From the NCBI RefSeq assembly GCF_000003605.2, contig NW_003128862.1, positions 984,770 to 1,033,413 of the forward strand: a stretch of DNA of 48,644 nucleotides. The letters are read 5' to 3'. Source of the stretch: Saccoglossus kowalevskii (taxonomy: Eukaryota; Hemichordata; Enteropneusta; Harrimaniidae). The notes beneath the pieces were generated by a model. That model searched no databases. It was not told where the DNA came from and worked only from the letters and a program-made list of their open reading frames with translations. Both the position numbers and the translations under genes were made by a program. Position 1 is the stretch's first letter; every line of letters begins with the position of its first letter. Positions 24,490 to 35,589 of this stretch are shown in pieces.

Positions 24490-26860
24490 AAAATAGTAGT
24501 AATCAGGTCGTGGACATTTTTCAGAACTTACTTACCTTTAAACTTCGCGGTGTGCGTTGTTATGCTTTACATCTATAGTGCCTGGACATATCGTCAACTG
24601 ACGTGGAGATTAAATAGACTAATTTAACGACCGGGTTACTTTTACGTGTGACGTGATTTCCGGTTGTCACTTTATCTCAAAACCTTACTCTGGAACGGAT
24701 ACGAGAAAGAAGCAATGGAATTAATTGTAAAATATCGGATAGGCTGCTGTATACGTCTATAAATTAATTAAAGTAACAGCAATACACTTGTAAAATTGAC
24801 AACGCTTAATTAGTTTTACACAGATTTATGCAGATTTATGCAGATTTATTGCGAACGCATTGAACATTCTTTTGAAAAGTATTATTATAGTAGGAATATT
24901 TTAATTATTTTTCTTAATTAATAGCGTGTAAAATTTTATTATAAACGATTATAGCTAATTTATGTCATGAATTGTATCCGAAATGCATCTGGACAGGTTG
25001 ACGTTTTGCGATAAAAATTAATTGCCAGTCAGACATTATTATTAATTATCATTTACTCAAACTAAAGAGAAATAAAATTAAAATAGGATCAAATATTACT
25101 AGATTTATTTTCTGCAAGACACTAAAATGCGAACAATATACGGGATCTCTAGTTCCCAAGCATCCATGCACGTGACAGTTAGAATTTTGTATATGATTCA
25201 AGACTTTCCAAACAACAACAGACGTGGAATGTATTAACACACATCTTTGACACAATGGCCTCATCATATCACATAATTGTAACTGTCGTGCGCTGAGCAG
25301 CGCAGCAACACGGTAACCTAAAACTCGTCCGTGTCGTATGACAAAGATGAGCATTTAGCGATGCAATAAATTCCCTGCGTAGGAATTCCGGAATGCGTGT
25401 TTGGGCTTTAGTCGCTTCGCCGTGAATTTATAAGCCTCATATATGTAACTTCTAATTTGACCCCTCGTTTTAATTATGCAGAACTAGTGTATGACTGCAT
25501 TGTATATTCAGTTATTACGTAAGAGTTTTCACATTTTTTCGTTGCTACTGACAAGGCACACTAATTTAAACAATACCAACGCGACGCCGATGACCTGACG
25601 ATTACTTTTAACTTATGAATGTTGTAACTGTACAGCACCTTGATACCCTAACATGTACTCATTGCGCCCCCTGTCAACTCTATGAAGTACAGAGCATGGA
25701 ACTCCGTGTACAAATGGTCTCACCGAAGCTGACAACTTACAACTTACAGACGTCTAATGCGAATGCATGTGAATCGATTATGTGGAAACATGGTGCTACA
25801 ACATAACATGATATGGCGCCGGGGGATGGAACAAAATTAAATTATTTATTTTCTTCCCTGTGACGATAAAACATTTGTCATGAAAAAGATGAAATTAATG
25901 AAGTATTATTCTAGAATTCCCCTCTGATTGTCATTCAAACAGCCGTTCTCACAAAATTCAGCAGCTATCTTAGTCAACTTTATTTTTCTTCAATAGAATA
26001 TGCTAATCACTGTATTGCAATGTCAAGTATGCAATATACTAGTAATACAAAGCACGTGTTTACCATGAAATATTCAAGTAATACATCTGTTCGTGTTCCT
26101 GAGACCCCCGCCCTTCTCATGCAGTAATAGCCATATCACAGCTCTGTCTAACATTGGGGTTGTTCAATACAGTTTAATAAAACTGTGATTTTTTTTAACT
26201 CGAGATAATAAAACAATGTTTCTAAAACTATAATTTAAAATATAGAACACAGATAAGGACCTATTTTGAAGATAGACAGTTTCAATACAGTGCGTCTGAC
26301 TTCGAACCCTACCACTTTAGGAAAATTGTAATCACCAATCATAACAGCTCAGTGCGAGCCACAATAGTTGTAAATTAAACAGCGATTATAGTAAAATTTT
26401 CCACACTGAAAAACGTAAATCTTCGAATATTGCGAGGCGCTACAAACATATTTTGGGTTACATGCTAACTGTGCTTTTTTTAAACCACAATATATCGGTT
26501 ATATTGATTTTACTAAATATGCTTGTATATTTTTTTCATTCCTAATTTTCATTTTTCTATTGTTATCAATGCGTATCGCAAACACAGTACAAGTGTTTTT
26601 TTTTTGTAAGATTAACTGCAAGTGAACATAAATAAAGACAAGTACTGATGATATATGTACATGATTAATGTACACGGTGAACATAATTGTAACTCCAATT
26701 GTAACTTTAGAAGATGGGCAAATCCAAATGTCACTTAGAGATTGGTCCATATAATACATTAATATTTGGCGTCGCTTATTTGTCTTTCTACACTTATCAG
26801 CCCACTGATACATAACAATAACTCTTTATGCGTCCACTTTGTCAATAGTCACTTGTAACA
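24490..26860. other. No gene recognised
   Basis: AT-rich. The minus strand carries a near-ideal donor-like AAAG/GTAAGTAAG at about 24526-24540, but the sequence upstream is closed in the needed frame, so at most it is an untranslated exon. Confidence 0.6.
24821..24852 (+). repeat. Short tandem repeat, (GCAGATTTAT)3
   Basis: Three near-perfect copies of a 10-bp unit. Confidence 0.85.
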
Positions 26861-26862
26861 AT

Positions 26863-27442
26863 ACAAGCCGGTAGGCTGGTTGGTGATCCGCTCCGCTCAA
26901 AAAACAAGCAAGCATGTTTTGCCTGTTGCCATGGTAGGACAGGCGCGTGAAGCTAACGTCCGTTTATAACTAAAATCGGGCCCCGTGTACACAGTTCTCA
27001 AACAACATTCAGTCTTTAGAAGTCACTTTACTTTATTACTAGGACCACAGTCCCTCCACGAGGGACAGTGCTTGGACATATTCTGCAGCTGTTACAATTA
27101 TTATTTTCAAACGTTTTGCGGTAGTATTTTCTAGATTGAAGGCAGCATTTGCAGTTCATTCAAAGTTCAAAGTTGTACTGGGCTTACTTTGATACAGTGT
27201 AACAATGTCGGTGCCGGCGATATCTTGACAGTGCTTAACGTATCCCAAAATAAAAAGCATGGTCATTTGAACACTGTTATTACAAGACTGGTAGAAGGTG
27301 ATAAATTTGGGCGAAAGAATTCAAAAACCAGATTGTGGGTGTTGCCATGCGGTGGGCCAGATTTGTTTTCAAATTGGTGTCGGTACGATTTAGTATGAAA
27401 AAAAATCGGGAAAGCCAAAAAAAGGAGTTAAACGCCATTGCT
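26863..27442 (+). repeat. Dispersed repeat, copy 1
   Basis: From acaagccggtaggctggttgg to about ..ttaaacgccattgctgg the sequence matches copy 2 at 39610-40120, in the same orientation, over nearly its whole length. Shared blocks include gtaggacat/ggcgcgtgaagctaacgt, cattcagtctttagaagtcac, gaaggcagcattt and tacagtgtaacaat. Compared with copy 2 it carries about 34 extra bases centred on a hairpin (27046-27070). There is no coding capacity and no clear poly(A) tail. The first 30 bp look faintly like a Pol III A box, but no B box follows, so I do not call it a SINE. It ends abruptly at the CGTATAC-rich array. Confidence 0.85.
27046..27070. repeat. Hairpin present only in dispersed repeat copy 1
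   Basis: GTCCCTC-CAC-GAGGGAC is a perfect 7-bp stem, extended by three further pairs past one mismatch. The region 27041-27080 is missing from copy 2, where the flanks are joined by only a few bases. Confidence 0.75.
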
Positions 27443-27449
27443 GGCACCG

Positions 27450-27850
27450 GGCAAAATCGTAGATATACGGCGGGTACATTAGCGTATTCGCACACGTATA
27501 TTCCGGATATTCGAAGATATACGTTGGTCGGCGCACACGTACATTCAACGTGTGTACGTGGAATACGTAACGTATATTCACACATTCGGAACATACTGAT
27601 ACGTAAATATACACAGCAGTATATTTACGGAGACCGGAAGTATACAGTGCACACATTAACGTACACCAAATGCAGAACAATGCTTTCTCACGTATTCCTG
27701 CGTATACGTAGTATGTACGGACACGTGATAAACCACTGTTAATACTGACACAGATCCACGTATACGTAGCGTATATGGTCATGCAACAAACCAGTGCACA
27801 AAATTAACATCGGCGCAGATCTACGTATACTTTGCGTATACTCGGCATAT
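27450..27850. repeat. CGTATAC-rich degenerate array with dyad symmetry
   Basis: The motifs CGTATA, TATACG, ACGTATA and TACGTA recur dozens of times over 400 bp in both orientations. A ~60-70-bp unit (..aaaccactg..acagatccacgtatacgtagcgtata) recurs at about 27727-27770 and 27786-27840. A perfect 11-bp stem (CGTAAATATAC/GTATATTTACG) lies at 27602-27629. The motif lacks stop codons on either strand, so it explains the overlapping 130-135-codon frames here; these are not genes. Confidence 0.8.
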
Positions 27851-27990
27851 TTAAAGCGCATGCTATTGGCTGATTTTTCAGGAACATTTGCATACAGGTC
27901 ACAAATTGTAGGTCATGCTACATTTCCGGTTAATCAGTCACGCAGTAATTTGATTCTTGGGCGCCGCACGTGCTCGTAATTTTTTCTAGG

Positions 27991-28080
27991 TACTAGTATT
28001 TTGTTTATAAATATAATATCGATACTATTACTCGTGTTTGCTACCTACACATTTATTTATAAACACATGAATTACTAGTA
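27991..28080. repeat. Short foldback element
   Basis: Left arm 27991-28012 (TACTAGTA..GTTTATAAAT) and right arm 28055-28080 (ATTTATAAAC..TACTAGTA) are imperfect inverted repeats of 22-26 bp around a 42-bp loop. It may be a very small MITE; no target duplication was resolved. Confidence 0.6.
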
Positions 28081-28084
28081 ATTT

Positions 28085-31000
28085 GGGGGAAGAGGTCAAT
28101 TATTTAGATCGGACATCAATTTTCGACTTTCGCATACTTTATGCTATATTCAAAATCGATCCACTGAATACAAGTTATAATAGTTACAATGATATAATGG
28201 TATTCAACTAAGTGTGACAAATTGAACAGTGACTTTTCTATGTGTCTCGGAAATGACACAGCTAGACACGCTACATCGACTGAAAGTTAAACACAACTTA
28301 CAAATACTGCAGGGTCAATCCGGGCATGCTGATTTTCAGAACTTCTAAAAGGATTGATATTACTCTCTTGTGGTATCTTGGTTTCGGTTTCTAAAATAGC
28401 ACGCTTTCTTCTGTCTGTTTTGATGTAGCGATGTGCAAACGATTTACTGTTGTAACTAAAGATCGCATATTTTGGTGATCCGAAGTGCTTGAAGACTGTG
28501 GGCGAGATCTATTTGTGCCTCCTACAAATAAAGACTAGTTGTTGTTTTTTGATACACTGTGGTTCAATTCGTAATAACAGCTCCGTAGTCCTGTGGTTTT
28601 AGCAGCATTTTTTTGGCAGGATTTTTTTTTTCGCCCTCTCGCATTAGTGTTGGGCTGTTCATAGGAAGTCATCCATAAAATTAAATCAGTGTGGCCTTAC
28701 CGAGATAAGCGTAGCGTAACCCATTGTAAGAAGGTGCCAAGATCTAACAAGAACCAATGTTTGTGAACAAATATTGACAAACGATCAATGGGTAAAGCAA
28801 AAACAATTGCGTCGTGGCTCCTTCCGTTAGTACCTTCCATAGTTCTACGGACGCTCGCAAAAGTTCGCGCAAATAATTGTGAGACACTCTACCACAAAGC
28901 TGAAATGAATTCATATACCCAAACGAAACTGCACCATTGAAGTATTTCTCACACATACTATAGACTATGAAAAACGGGAAATTTCTAGTAAAATATATTT
29001 AGGAATTCAAATGATTGTAAGAGTCAAACATTTATTTACATTTATAAATGAAACCTGATAACAAAATACAAGTTTACAGACCAATTCGGAAAAGGGTCGT
29101 CGTGACCCAAGTATAAATAGGCTTCTAAATAATATTAATTAATTTTTTGCAATTCTCGCTGCAGTAAACAGTAGATGTGACTATGAATGTCACTGTAGTG
29201 ATTCAATGTTGTATTTATGACAATAAATAAGTTAAAATTAAGATTTTGTTGAATAAATGTTTTAAAAACGTGAACCGGTAAACCGGTGCGCTACTAAGCT
29301 CGAACAATTAACTGTCAATCGATGTCACGTGATGTGATTGCACTAAAACATGAATAGTCAGTCTAGTTTTCACAAAGATTTACACAGTTCCTTATGCGTT
29401 ACCAAGTACCACATAACAGGTTCAACCATAGACTGTCCATGGTTCAACGAAAACAATGAGAATTGTGTTCGCGAATCTGAAACGTCACTGCAAAGATTAC
29501 TAGCCACAAATATCCATAGTTATTTGAAATGAAATTGCTATGTTTAGCGTTGTTCACTGTTCCGAGCGTATGTGGTGATATCACAGTGACTGTGGTGATA
29601 TAGATCGTATTCTGAAAATAACGCAACGTAAAATATAGTAAATGGGACAGAAATGAAACTTTGTGATCAAACGATTCCTGAAAATGACGATGACGGCAAA
29701 TTTGATCAATTTTGTTACATGTGAGAATTCATTTCACTTTCTTGGTATAAACTTTGTGGCTATTCTTACCAAAATGCCATTCGTACTGGAACCGATCGGT
29801 CAACATTAGTGTATGAGACCACAAGCAGGCCCCGAGAAACACGCACACGACTCCGCCGTTGTTTGACGTTTGATGGCGCAGTTTTAGTTCGATATGTAGA
29901 AGCCAGAACGCCGGAAACTGTCGAGTGCGAGATGGCTACAACTCAGAATCCTTTTTTTTTTTCAATTTTATTCAAAGATAATTTATTATTTAATTTCATT
30001 TTTTTTAAATGCAAATTTCATGGCAACTGTGTACGTATGTGTACGTGTGTATTTCAAAGGCACTTATCGATTGAATTCCGTTGATCGAACGAATTTCTTT
30101 TAAATAACGCCACAGTAGTTCCGATCGTACAATATCATCTTCATCCAACGAGTATTGTTTTCAAATAAATATATTGATCACATAGACACAAGTTTAAATT
30201 ATGCAAATCAATCGCATGATGGCCATGTGAATTTCAGCGCTGAAGTGCCTGAAGCAATTTAACGAAAAATTAAAATTGCCCAACTGAATACTTTTAAAAT
30301 TGCCATCTCGGTTTGAACACCATGGCTTTGCGTGTTTACGGACCACGTACCATTGGCGCGCGTAATTATGCCATAAAATATACTTCACTGTGTCTATTAC
30401 ATGCAACGATAATAATGTGTTGACCCCAAACATTGTAAATATATTGCGTACTTCAAAGCAATCATCGGTGAGTTATTATCCTCATTATTTTATTGAATGT
30501 TGAACTACGAATCTCGTTACGTTCTGATTACACCATGTTTCCTCAGTTATTACGGCGCAATCTTACAAAAGCGAACGAGCGATATTGTCTGTCAATAGGA
30601 ACGGGTTTTGATTGAAACATCACAACATTGTTGAAATTGGTATTTTTTCCTTAGATTGAAAATATAAGTGCTTTTAAGTGTTCCCATTTTGACGTTGATA
30701 ATGATTTACAGTTAGAATTACATCCAGGTACCCATTTTTTTAAAAATGACACAAACATAGCGAAGTGCGCACGCGCGTATCACTGAGTGGATTTGTATGC
30801 GACAACCATTTTCCGCCCAAAGTAGACGTGTGGTATGCAACGTCATAATCTCATTCAAAAAGTTATATATAGGCAATCTAATTTGAAATTTAATTATCAC
30901 ATATTCAGTTATAGAACGAATTCCCGATGATGTTGGAGAGGTGGGGAATTGATAGTTTATTCTTGTAAAATATGTTGACGGTGGGGTGTAATTAAACACG

Positions 31001-32100
31001 AATCGCATGGTTGCTTTGCAATCTTGAAAAGTGGTACAATCTCGGCTCTGCAGGCATGTAATAAAAACTAATAGTGTTACGCTAAATTCTCAGCGTATTT
31101 AATGTCTCGTAAGCGTCAGTCTCCAGGGATTGTAAAAATACAAGGGTCAGTTGAGCCATTGTCCGCATTGTGTTTAATCATGTACGACATTTAGTATGTA
31201 AGAGCTGATTTCTCTGATACAAATGTCTTCTATGTGGGCCATCCCCCAGAATTAGAGACGAATTGTCTCTGTGAATATATTAACACTCAAATTGAGGGAT
31301 AAACTAATGAGTGTCAAATATATTTCGCACGGATTGGCCAGTGTAACCATCCAATGAGCTTCAACATGAAAACGTAGTGATAGATAGTTGCACCATCTAG
31401 CATTATTTACGTCAACAAGGCATACACAAAGAACATAATTTCCAGCATGATAACACCCATCTTAACTTGAAGAAAAAAAAGTAATCGTGTTTTTCCATCT
31501 CATACTATAATGATATTTAATACTGATTTACCAAATATAAGTGACGTCAGTGTAGTGACGTCAATTTATCAAACTGGCAAAATAAATACAGTATTGTTAT
31601 TATTGCATTGAAAGTGGTTAGAAACGCAAGATTACAAAGACAGGAAGTAAAAAGATTTTAATTTGTGCATGTTTATTGCACATATTCAAATTGTTATTTA
31701 TACATGTTTATTTCAACTTGTTCGATTGTATATGAAAGTTGGTGTTAGTTGTTGGTTGACCAATGTTGTCACTATATGTAGTGTTTCCTAGCAAGAATAA
31801 AAAAGCGTGCTATTGATGGCTGGCCGAAAAGGTCTTCTGATTCAATGATCTTGGCGCTAATCAAATGACAGTTTTAGTTTAATTGTTGTTAGGATTATTT
31901 TAACTTAGTAATCTCATTATAGTAATCAATGTTGTAACCACGACATTGATATATTCGCTGCATAGTAATTATTTTAATTTATCTTATGGGAAATGGCAAA
32001 TTATATCAATGTTGGCTGAATACTATTTTCATGATACCAATTGGAAGGGCGCCACCTGTACAAGTCACGTGATGAGTATACACACATTTAAGAGGACAAT
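28085..32100. other. No gene recognised
   Basis: AT-rich DNA up to the assembly gap, with the paired CRE palindromes at 31541-31563. A one-mismatch hairpin (GGTTCAACCAT..ATGGTTCAAC) lies at 29419-29448. Confidence 0.65.
31541..31563. promoter_or_regulatory. Pair of perfect CRE palindromes
   Basis: GTGACGTCA occurs twice (31541-31549 and 31555-31563), so the two TGACGTCA sites are 14 bp apart. TGACGTCA is the CREB/ATF consensus in animals. No adjacent core promoter was identified. Confidence 0.45.
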
Positions 32101-32104
32101 CATT

Positions 32105-32982
32105 NNNNNNNNNNNNNNNNNNNNNNNNNNNNNNNNNNNNNNNNNNNNNNNNNNNNNNNNNNNNNNNNNNNNNNNNNNNNNNNNNNNNNNNNNNNNNNNN
32201 NNNNNNNNNNNNNNNNNNNNNNNNNNNNNNNNNNNNNNNNNNNNNNNNNNNNNNNNNNNNNNNNNNNNNNNNNNNNNNNNNNNNNNNNNNNNNNNNNNNN
32301 NNNNNNNNNNNNNNNNNNNNNNNNNNNNNNNNNNNNNNNNNNNNNNNNNNNNNNNNNNNNNNNNNNNNNNNNNNNNNNNNNNNNNNNNNNNNNNNNNNNN
32401 NNNNNNNNNNNNNNNNNNNNNNNNNNNNNNNNNNNNNNNNNNNNNNNNNNNNNNNNNNNNNNNNNNNNNNNNNNNNNNNNNNNNNNNNNNNNNNNNNNNN
32501 NNNNNNNNNNNNNNNNNNNNNNNNNNNNNNNNNNNNNNNNNNNNNNNNNNNNNNNNNNNNNNNNNNNNNNNNNNNNNNNNNNNNNNNNNNNNNNNNNNNN
32601 NNNNNNNNNNNNNNNNNNNNNNNNNNNNNNNNNNNNNNNNNNNNNNNNNNNNNNNNNNNNNNNNNNNNNNNNNNNNNNNNNNNNNNNNNNNNNNNNNNNN
32701 NNNNNNNNNNNNNNNNNNNNNNNNNNNNNNNNNNNNNNNNNNNNNNNNNNNNNNNNNNNNNNNNNNNNNNNNNNNNNNNNNNNNNNNNNNNNNNNNNNNN
32801 NNNNNNNNNNNNNNNNNNNNNNNNNNNNNNNNNNNNNNNNNNNNNNNNNNNNNNNNNNNNNNNNNNNNNNNNNNNNNNNNNNNNNNNNNNNNNNNNNNNN
32901 NNNNNNNNNNNNNNNNNNNNNNNNNNNNNNNNNNNNNNNNNNNNNNNNNNNNNNNNNNNNNNNNNNNNNNNNNNNNNNNNNN
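32105..32982. other. Assembly gap (878 N)
   Basis: This is an unsequenced run of N. Apparent open frames across it on both strands are artefacts. The gap directly abuts a (CA)n tract, so it probably results from failure to assemble through the dinucleotide repeat, and its stated length may be an estimate. Confidence 1.

Positions 32983-33071
<89 letters not shown>
32983..33071. repeat. (CA)n microsatellite, ~44 copies, truncated by gap
   Basis: A perfect CA dinucleotide run begins at the last N and ends before tgtaactcg. Its true left end is inside the gap, so its length is a minimum. Confidence 0.98.
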
Positions 33072-33073
<2 letters not shown>

Positions 33074-33074
33074 T

Positions 33075-34755
33075 AACTCGCTAACGAATCAGTAGAACGT
33101 ATGTACACAGACAACGCATAGATCCTGCACTTACTAGAATATTAAAACTCAGACGAAATACCACGCTGCGTTCCTCATAAATCCAAAACTGCAATAAAAA
33201 AAAAATACAAAGGAACTAAATGTTCCACAATCACTTGTTATATGCGATCCTATGTCAGAACGTAACATTGAGTACCATAGCACGCAGGTTATAAGTTTAA
33301 TTACTTCCCTCAATTGACCAACTAAATCAACCTATGGAGTTTGACGACATATACTAAAGAAAAATAACTTGTAATATACGCTGAGAGAATTACGTAATGG
33401 TCTAAGTAATTAACTAAAAATGGCTTACTCCAGATTTGATGATGTATTTTAAATGTTCACTTGCCAGTAGAGCAGCCACCGTGGCAATTCAAATGGTTAT
33501 CGATATGTGCTGTACAATGCAATACAGTATCATGCACGTCTATTCGACACGTAGGTAAATTTATTTTAAAAAAGAATGTGATTAAATAGTGAAATAAAGT
33601 ATAATAATAATGTTTCGGATGCGCATTGTGTTCCAATTTATGGTCACATAACGTATACATATACTAGTGTGGAATAAACTATTCGACAATGAAATAATTG
33701 ATTCTAGTTGCCCAGGGAAAATAATTTCCTCCGGTGATATTGATAACTCAGATGGTTGGATTATGCAATCTAGGACATGACTATTCTCCAATACCCAAAA
33801 CTTATGATTGCACATGTCCACCTAATCACAAGTTCGCGTTCAAATCTCATGTGTTGCGCGTTTTTATGTTCGTAATATTTTTGTACTTATATTACTAGTA
33901 TGATGGCGCACACTATCTAGTACTATATATAGTATGAAAATTAAGACATGTACTAGACGCCTTGCCTCTCAAATAAGACGTAAGACACTTATTACCAGCA
34001 TGTACCAATCTATTCAGTGAGCATAAATTGACATTTAGTTCATACCTGGAAAGCGTTTGCCATCTCCAGGTACTTCAATTTGTAATAATAGCACACCCAA
34101 TAGAAACTGTTACCTGTTTGCAGACTGAAACAATGTTTTTTATATCGATTTTCAGTTACATAACATGCTTATATGCAGATATGTGAAGAGCTGCAGTTAT
34201 ATATAGCAAACGCTAGAATTTATCCGTGTGCATTGTTCTGCATTTAGAGCAAATGACGCAAGAACTACGGCATTATTACGTATTTATCAATTTAGTATAT
34301 TGTGCACCAAGTGGTAGTACAATTTATATATATTCAATATTGCGGGATATTCAGATACAATAATTCAGATTCCTATCTATCTATCAGCTCGTCATTGATT
34401 TCCAGTTGACAGCTGTCTCGTTGGAAGAATATTACATGTACGGGTTTTAGAATCAGTGTCTGCATCAGCCATATGGTAAAGTCCTAACTTCCAGTGCCCT
34501 TAAAGAGAAGACGTAAATTATAATTGCGAGTGTGTGTCAACTGAGTGTATAAGTGGCTTTCAATGCATTGTTCATGAGAATACATGTCTTGTCATCACAT
34601 GTTATGAAGGTAACATGGCGCAATTTCCTCATGTATATTTCAACCAATTAAGCTGATGCATAATTTAAACACCACATACTACACTTTCCCAGCCTGAATT
34701 TACATATTAACTAATTTGTTTTTCCCAGTGGCACAAGGCGTATATATTTATAATA
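33075..34755. other. No gene recognised
   Basis: AT-rich, with a TACTATATATAGTA palindrome at 33921-33934 and no other structure noted. Confidence 0.65.
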
Positions 34756-34759
34756 GATA

Positions 34760-35585
34760 CATGATCAATGACAGGAGGGTCATTCCCATATGTTTATACA
34801 TTGACAATAATTGTGTTGGTCAACGCGATAATGTTATCCACCATGGTCGATGACGTCGTCCTTTATTGTCTATTATATTGACAAGAGTTCATAAAAGTCA
34901 AAGTGATGATAGTCTCTGTCAACTGCCGATGAGATCGTTCCCTATTACTCTTGTACATTGACAATAGTTTAGTGCCAATCCAGAAACAAATTTACAATTC
35001 GCAATGAAACCCTGGTGCAATTTAATATAAATGATGTAATAATGCAAGAGAGAAATGAATATTACTGTAAACGTGTGGTAAGTGTATGATGTCAAAATAG
35101 AATTCATTCTTTTTATCACGAAGTCTTGTAGAAAGATGACCAGTAGTGTCATGTTCAAGGTAAATATTAAAATATGAAGCAGCACATGCTGATTCACTTG
35201 TTTCTGATAAATACATCAATAGACAAGCACCATTCAATTTGAATTCAATTTATGGAAATAACACCATCAATACATTTTATTCTGCAATTAAGGGATGTTG
35301 CTTCACGATCTCTCTTCCTGGCAAAATCATTTTGACGAAACTCGCTTAATATGAATGTAGGAATAGGTAATTTGGCAATGGTGGATAATGTCTACTCATG
35401 AGAATTCCAGTGATTTGAAATACATGCCTTTCAATCTCCACAAATATATTGTCAGTGAAGAAATTATAATAACAGTAATCTTACTATAGTATACCCTCTT
35501 CTGTGAAAGATGATGATGACGTACACCCATTATAGACGAGGATTGTCCCCTAACTCTCTTGTATTTTGGCAGTAGTTCCAGTTGG
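34760..35585 (+). repeat. Degenerate ~80-85-bp repeats
   Basis: Units ending (c/t)attgacaa(t/g)a(a/g)tt occur at ~34800, ~34878 and ~34958. Each is preceded by gatgacgtc-, gatgatagtc- or gtcattccc-like sequence. A further diverged unit (gatgatgatgacgtacaccc..tcttgtattttggcagtagtt) lies at 35508-35577. They are non-coding. Confidence 0.6.
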
Positions 35586-35589
35586 TCTC

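Noticed and set aside
24500-24600. Coding exon before the strong minus-strand GTAAGTAAG donor
   Set aside because: The frame needed at the donor is closed by a stop a few codons upstream; only a non-coding exon would fit.
26290-26375. Possible minus-strand tRNA (B-box-like GGTTCGAAGTC)
   Set aside because: No A box, no cloverleaf and no acceptor stem could be drawn.
26863-26900. tRNA-derived SINE head for the dispersed repeat
   Set aside because: The A-box resemblance is weak and no B box or tail was seen in either copy.
27335-27782. Overlapping 130-135-codon frames on both strands
   Set aside because: They are opened by the CGTATAC-type repeats, which lack stops on either strand; the products are low-complexity Tyr/Thr/His-rich.
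31946-33114. Long frames of 323-376 codons
   Set aside because: Almost entirely N-gap plus (CA)n; not biological.
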